The position numbers were made by a program, and so were the translations under genes. Below, in pieces: positions 61,579 to 64,000 of a DNA stretch of 64,000 bases. Numbering within the stretch: position 1 is the stretch's first letter; each line of letters opens with the position of its first letter. The notes beneath the pieces are model-generated. The model saw nothing but the letters and a program-made list of their open reading frames with translations, ran no database searches and was not told the origin of the DNA. Source of the DNA: Glaciecola petra (GTDB taxonomy: Bacteria; Pseudomonadota; Gammaproteobacteria; Enterobacterales; Alteromonadaceae); assembly GCF_031846345.1 (NCBI RefSeq), contig NZ_JAVRHX010000005.1, positions 124,001 to 188,000 on the forward strand, read 5' to 3'.

Positions 61579-62187
61579 ATGAAAATATATGATACCAAAA
61601 CCGCACCAACACCTCGTAGAGTAAGGATGTTCTTGGCCGAAAAAGGCCTTGAAATGGATTACGTTCAAGTTGATTTGGCTAAAGGGGAAAATTTAAGCCC
61701 AGAAATGCGTCTCAAAAACCCTATTGCGAAGATACCGGTATTGGAATTAGATGACGGTACATGTATTAGTGAAAGTGATGCAATTTGTTTATATTTTGAG
61801 ACCTTGCATCCTAATCCTCCATTAATGGGTAATGGTGCACTGGAAAAAGCAACAGTGGCAATGTGGCAAAGACAAATTGATTTGTGTTTGTTTATGCAAA
61901 TAGGAATGTGTTTTCAACATTCAACAGGATACTTTAAGGATCGCATGACACCCGTGCCTGAATATGGAAAAGTAGCCGGCGAAAATGCTCGTAAGTATCT
62001 AAATGTATTAGATAAACGTGTGGCTAAATACCCTTTTATGGCTGGAGAAAATTTCAGTATTGCTGATATTACTGCTTTGTGTTCAATAGATTTTGCACGC
62101 GTGGTAAATATACGAATAAGCGCTGAGCAAACTCATTTGCAAGCATGGTATGACAAAGTTGCAGCGCGTCCCTCCGCTAAGGCATAA
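61579..62187 (+). CDS. Glutathione S-transferase family protein
   Basis: The 202-residue protein has an N-terminal thioredoxin-like domain (about 1-80; TAPTPRRVRMFLAEKGL, KIPVLELDDGTCISESDAI) and an all-helical C-terminal domain (about 88-200; GENFSIADITA). The class is beta/theta-like. It lacks an obvious catalytic cysteine near the start (the position has TAP-T), so a serine or threonine type is likely. Nine bases separate it from ubiG, so it is probably co-transcribed. Substrate unknown. Confidence 0.88.
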   Translation: MKIYDTKTAPTPRRVRMFLAEKGLEMDYVQVDLAKGENLSPEMRLKNPIAKIPVLELDDGTCISESDAICLYFETLHPNPPLMGNGALEKATVAMWQRQIDLCLFMQIGMCFQHSTGYFKDRMTPVPEYGKVAGENARKYLNVLDKRVAKYPFMAGENFSIADITALCSIDFARVVNIRISAEQTHLQAWYDKVAARPSAKA

Positions 62188-62358
62188 GGTTTTATTAAAA
62201 ATATAGCTTTATCGACGCAGTAGACCTCTAACTATTAGCTATATTTAATGATTTTTTTTGCGGTTCGACAATAAAGTTAATGCCAAGGTCGAATTTTGCT
62301 TTACACTAATTAGAATAGTGCTATCGATTAAATAACATCTGCTTCATGGAGATACCAT

Positions 62359-64000
62359 ATGAGTGTTAAACAATACCCAGTGCCAGCATCCCTAACAAAC
62401 GATACTCATTTTGGTGAATCTGATTATTTAGCGATGTATCAGGCTTCGTTAGACGATCCTACTGCTTTCTGGGCCTCACAAATTGAAGAACTCGATTGGA
62501 TTAAAACGCCCACTATTATTCAAAATACTAATTTCTCTCCAGATAGTTGTGAAATAAAATGGTTTGAAGATGGTCAGCTTAACGCAAGTTATAATTGTAT
62601 CGACCGTCATTTACAGCACAGCGCTGAAAAAGTTGCTATTTTGTGGGAAGGTGATTCTCCAGAGCATTCTGAAAAAATCACCTATCAAAAACTGCATTAT
62701 GAAGTTTGTAAATTGGCAAATGGACTGAAAAAACTGGGCGTTGAAAAAGGTGATTGTGTAGCGATTTATATGCCAATGGTGCCACATGCAGCTTATGCTA
62801 TGCTCGCATGTGCCCGCATAGGTGCTGTGCATTCAGTTATTTTTGGTGGTTTTTCACCCAATGCCATTGCCGATAGAATCAACAATTGTGATGCAAAGCT
62901 TGTCATCACTTCTGATGAAGGCCGTCGTGCAGGACGTTGTGTGCCGTTAAAAGCTAACGTAGATGAAGCGATTTCAAACGGTGCTTGTCCAAGTGTGACT
63001 GCGGTTGTTACCCATAAATTAACAGGCGCTGACGTCGCCTTCAATAATGTACAAGACGTTTGGTGGCATGAGTTAATAGAAGATTGTAGCGCTCAGTTTG
63101 AGCCAGAAGTCATGGATGCAGAAGATCCGCTTTTCATTTTGTATACATCAGGTTCGACCGGACAGCCAAAGGGTGTCGTTCATACAACGGGAGGTTATTT
63201 ACTTTATACCTCGCTGACATTCCGCTATGCCTTTGATTACAAACCAGATGATATTTATTGGTGTACTGCTGATGTAGGTTGGATTACTGGCCACAGCTAT
63301 ATGACCTATGGCCCATTGGCAAACGGTGCATGCCAAGTATTTTTTGAAGGCGTGCCTACTTATCCTGATATCCGCCGCGTTGCACAGATTGTCGAAAAAT
63401 ATAAGGTCAACAGTTTGTATACGGCTCCTACGGCGATTCGTGCATTGATGGCACATGGCGAAAAACCGGTAGAAGGTTGTGACTTGTCGTCGTTGCGTAT
63501 TTTAGGTTCAGTGGGAGAACCCATTAATCCTGAAGCATGGGAATGGTACCACAGAGTAATAGGGCAGAGACGTTGTCCAATAGTTGATTCGTGGTGGCAA
63601 ACCGAAACTGGCGGTATGATGATAGCACCACTTCCATGTGCTACGGCGTTAAAACCTGGTTCTGCAACTCGTCCATTGTTTGGTATTAATCCTGCTTTAT
63701 TTGATGCTGATGGCAATGAACTAGAAGGTGCGAGCGAAGGAAATCTTGTCATTAAAGATAGTTGGCCTAGTCAGGCTAGAACCGTTTATGGTGACCATAA
63801 GCGTTTTATCGAAACATATTTTAGTACTTACCCCAAGGTATACTTTACGGGCGATGGCGCACGTCGAGACGAAGACAGTTACTATTGGATAACCGGTCGT
63901 GTAGATGATGTATTAAACGTATCTGGTCACCGTTTAGGTACGGCTGAAATTGAAAGTGCCTTAGTCGCGCACCGAGATATTGCTGAGGCTGCTGTAGTTG
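62359..64000 (+). CDS. acsA: Acetyl-CoA synthetase, N-terminal 547 codons (runs off window end)
   Basis: The ATG at 62359 is preceded by a GGAG site. The product has an N-terminal Acs domain (about 20-80; EELDWIKTP, SYNCIDRHL), then the AMP-binding core with YTSGSTGQPKGVVHTTGGY (about 264-282) and the DSWWQTETGGMM segment (about 410-421), as in acetate-CoA ligase, which makes acetyl-CoA from acetate and ATP. The C-terminal lysine-acetylation-sensitive lid lies outside the window. The 62188-62358 gap holds AT-rich promoter DNA and nothing else I recognise. Confidence 0.95.
   Translation, partial: MSVKQYPVPASLTNDTHFGESDYLAMYQASLDDPTAFWASQIEELDWIKTPTIIQNTNFSPDSCEIKWFEDGQLNASYNCIDRHLQHSAEKVAILWEGDSPEHSEKITYQKLHYEVCKLANGLKKLGVEKGDCVAIYMPMVPHAAYAMLACARIGAVHSVIFGGFSPNAIADRINNCDAKLVITSDEGRRAGRCVPLKANVDEAISNGACPSVTAVVTHKLTGADVAFNNVQDVWWHELIEDCSAQFEPEVMDAEDPLFILYTSGSTGQPKGVVHTTGGYLLYTSLTFRYAFDYKPDDIYWCTADVGWITGHSYMTYGPLANGACQVFFEGVPTYPDIRRVAQIVEKYKVNSLYTAPTAIRALMAHGEKPVEGCDLSSLRILGSVGEPINPEAWEWYHRVIGQRRCPIVDSWWQTETGGMMIAPLPCATALKPGSATRPLFGINPALFDADGNELEGASEGNLVIKDSWPSQARTVYGDHKRFIETYFSTYPKVYFTGDGARRDEDSYYWITGRVDDVLNVSGHRLGTAEIESALVAHRDIAEAAVV

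Noticed and set aside
1..64000. Prophage, insertion sequences, CRISPR arrays, tRNA or rRNA genes
   Set aside because: No transposase, integrase, phage gene, direct-repeat array, or tRNA/rRNA-like sequence was recognised anywhere in the window.

Overview
The window is AT-rich chromosomal DNA from a marine gammaproteobacterium of the Alteromonadales (Glaciecola/Paraglaciecola/Alteromonas type). The evidence is gene content and family-level resemblance: the nnr-tsaE-amiC-mutL-miaA-hfq-hflX-hflK-hflC block, TonB-dependent uptake with periplasmic processing enzymes, a GH17 lipoprotein and a CytR-like LacI regulator. I see no rRNA, tRNA, CRISPR array, insertion sequence or prophage.

Layout. 1-1891 (minus): 5' part of a YdeP-type molybdopterin oxidoreductase and fdhD. 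1997-4838: a DUF4920 exported protein, a GH17 lipoprotein and a LacI regulator. 5176-6579: dnaB. 6787-10036: adenine deaminase, a periplasmic NUP-family protein and an MFS transporter. 10044-12464: an alpha/beta hydrolase fused to a SAM-hydrolase-like C-terminal domain, and a periplasmic class II cAMP phosphodiesterase. 12481-18473: a NUP-family lipoprotein, a TonB-dependent receptor, a periplasmic nucleosidase/phosphorylase and an RpiR regulator. 18499-22793: an AzgA-type permease, 8-oxoguanine/guanine deaminase and a XanP-type permease. 23041-29677: amidase, GGT-like hydrolase, TauE/SafE permease, PucG-type aminotransferase, allantoate amidohydrolase, cupin. 29698-31259: puuE and a RutR-like regulator. 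31496-40783: xdhA, xdhB, xdhC, uraD, uraH, guaD, puuD and an unrecognised gene. The remainder (40784-64000) is mostly housekeeping: an OmpA-like porin, cheX, zur, nudC, hemE, queG, the nnr-to-hflC block, an AbgT transporter, hemH, ubiG, a GST and the 5' part of acs.

Roughly 34 kb (6.6-40.8 kb) reads as one purine-scavenging locus. Outer-membrane uptake (TonB receptor) and periplasmic cleavage of cAMP and nucleosides would feed inner-membrane base permeases. Adenine and guanine deaminases give hypoxanthine and xanthine; XdhABC gives urate; membrane PuuD, UraH and UraD give allantoin; PuuE and AllC/HpxK open it; PucG/HpxJ makes oxalurate and glycine. The amidase and the HpxW-like GGT homologue are proposed to carry oxalurate through oxamate to oxalate and ammonia. 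There is no urease or oxalate decarboxylase here, so the TauE/SafE protein is a candidate exporter of the end product.

The intergenic regions of this locus repeatedly carry GG-N10-GC (sigma-54) promoter matches, several with NtrC-like GCAC-N7-GTGC inverted repeats upstream, and three matches to the RutR consensus TTGACCA-NN-TGGTCAA next to a RutR homologue encoded in the locus. This suggests that nitrogen limitation and a pathway metabolite jointly control the locus. That regulatory circuit, the oxalurate/oxamate branch, and the unrecognised gene at the end of the xdh-puuD operon are the most interesting points. All functional assignments are from reading motifs and family resemblance; no database search was run.
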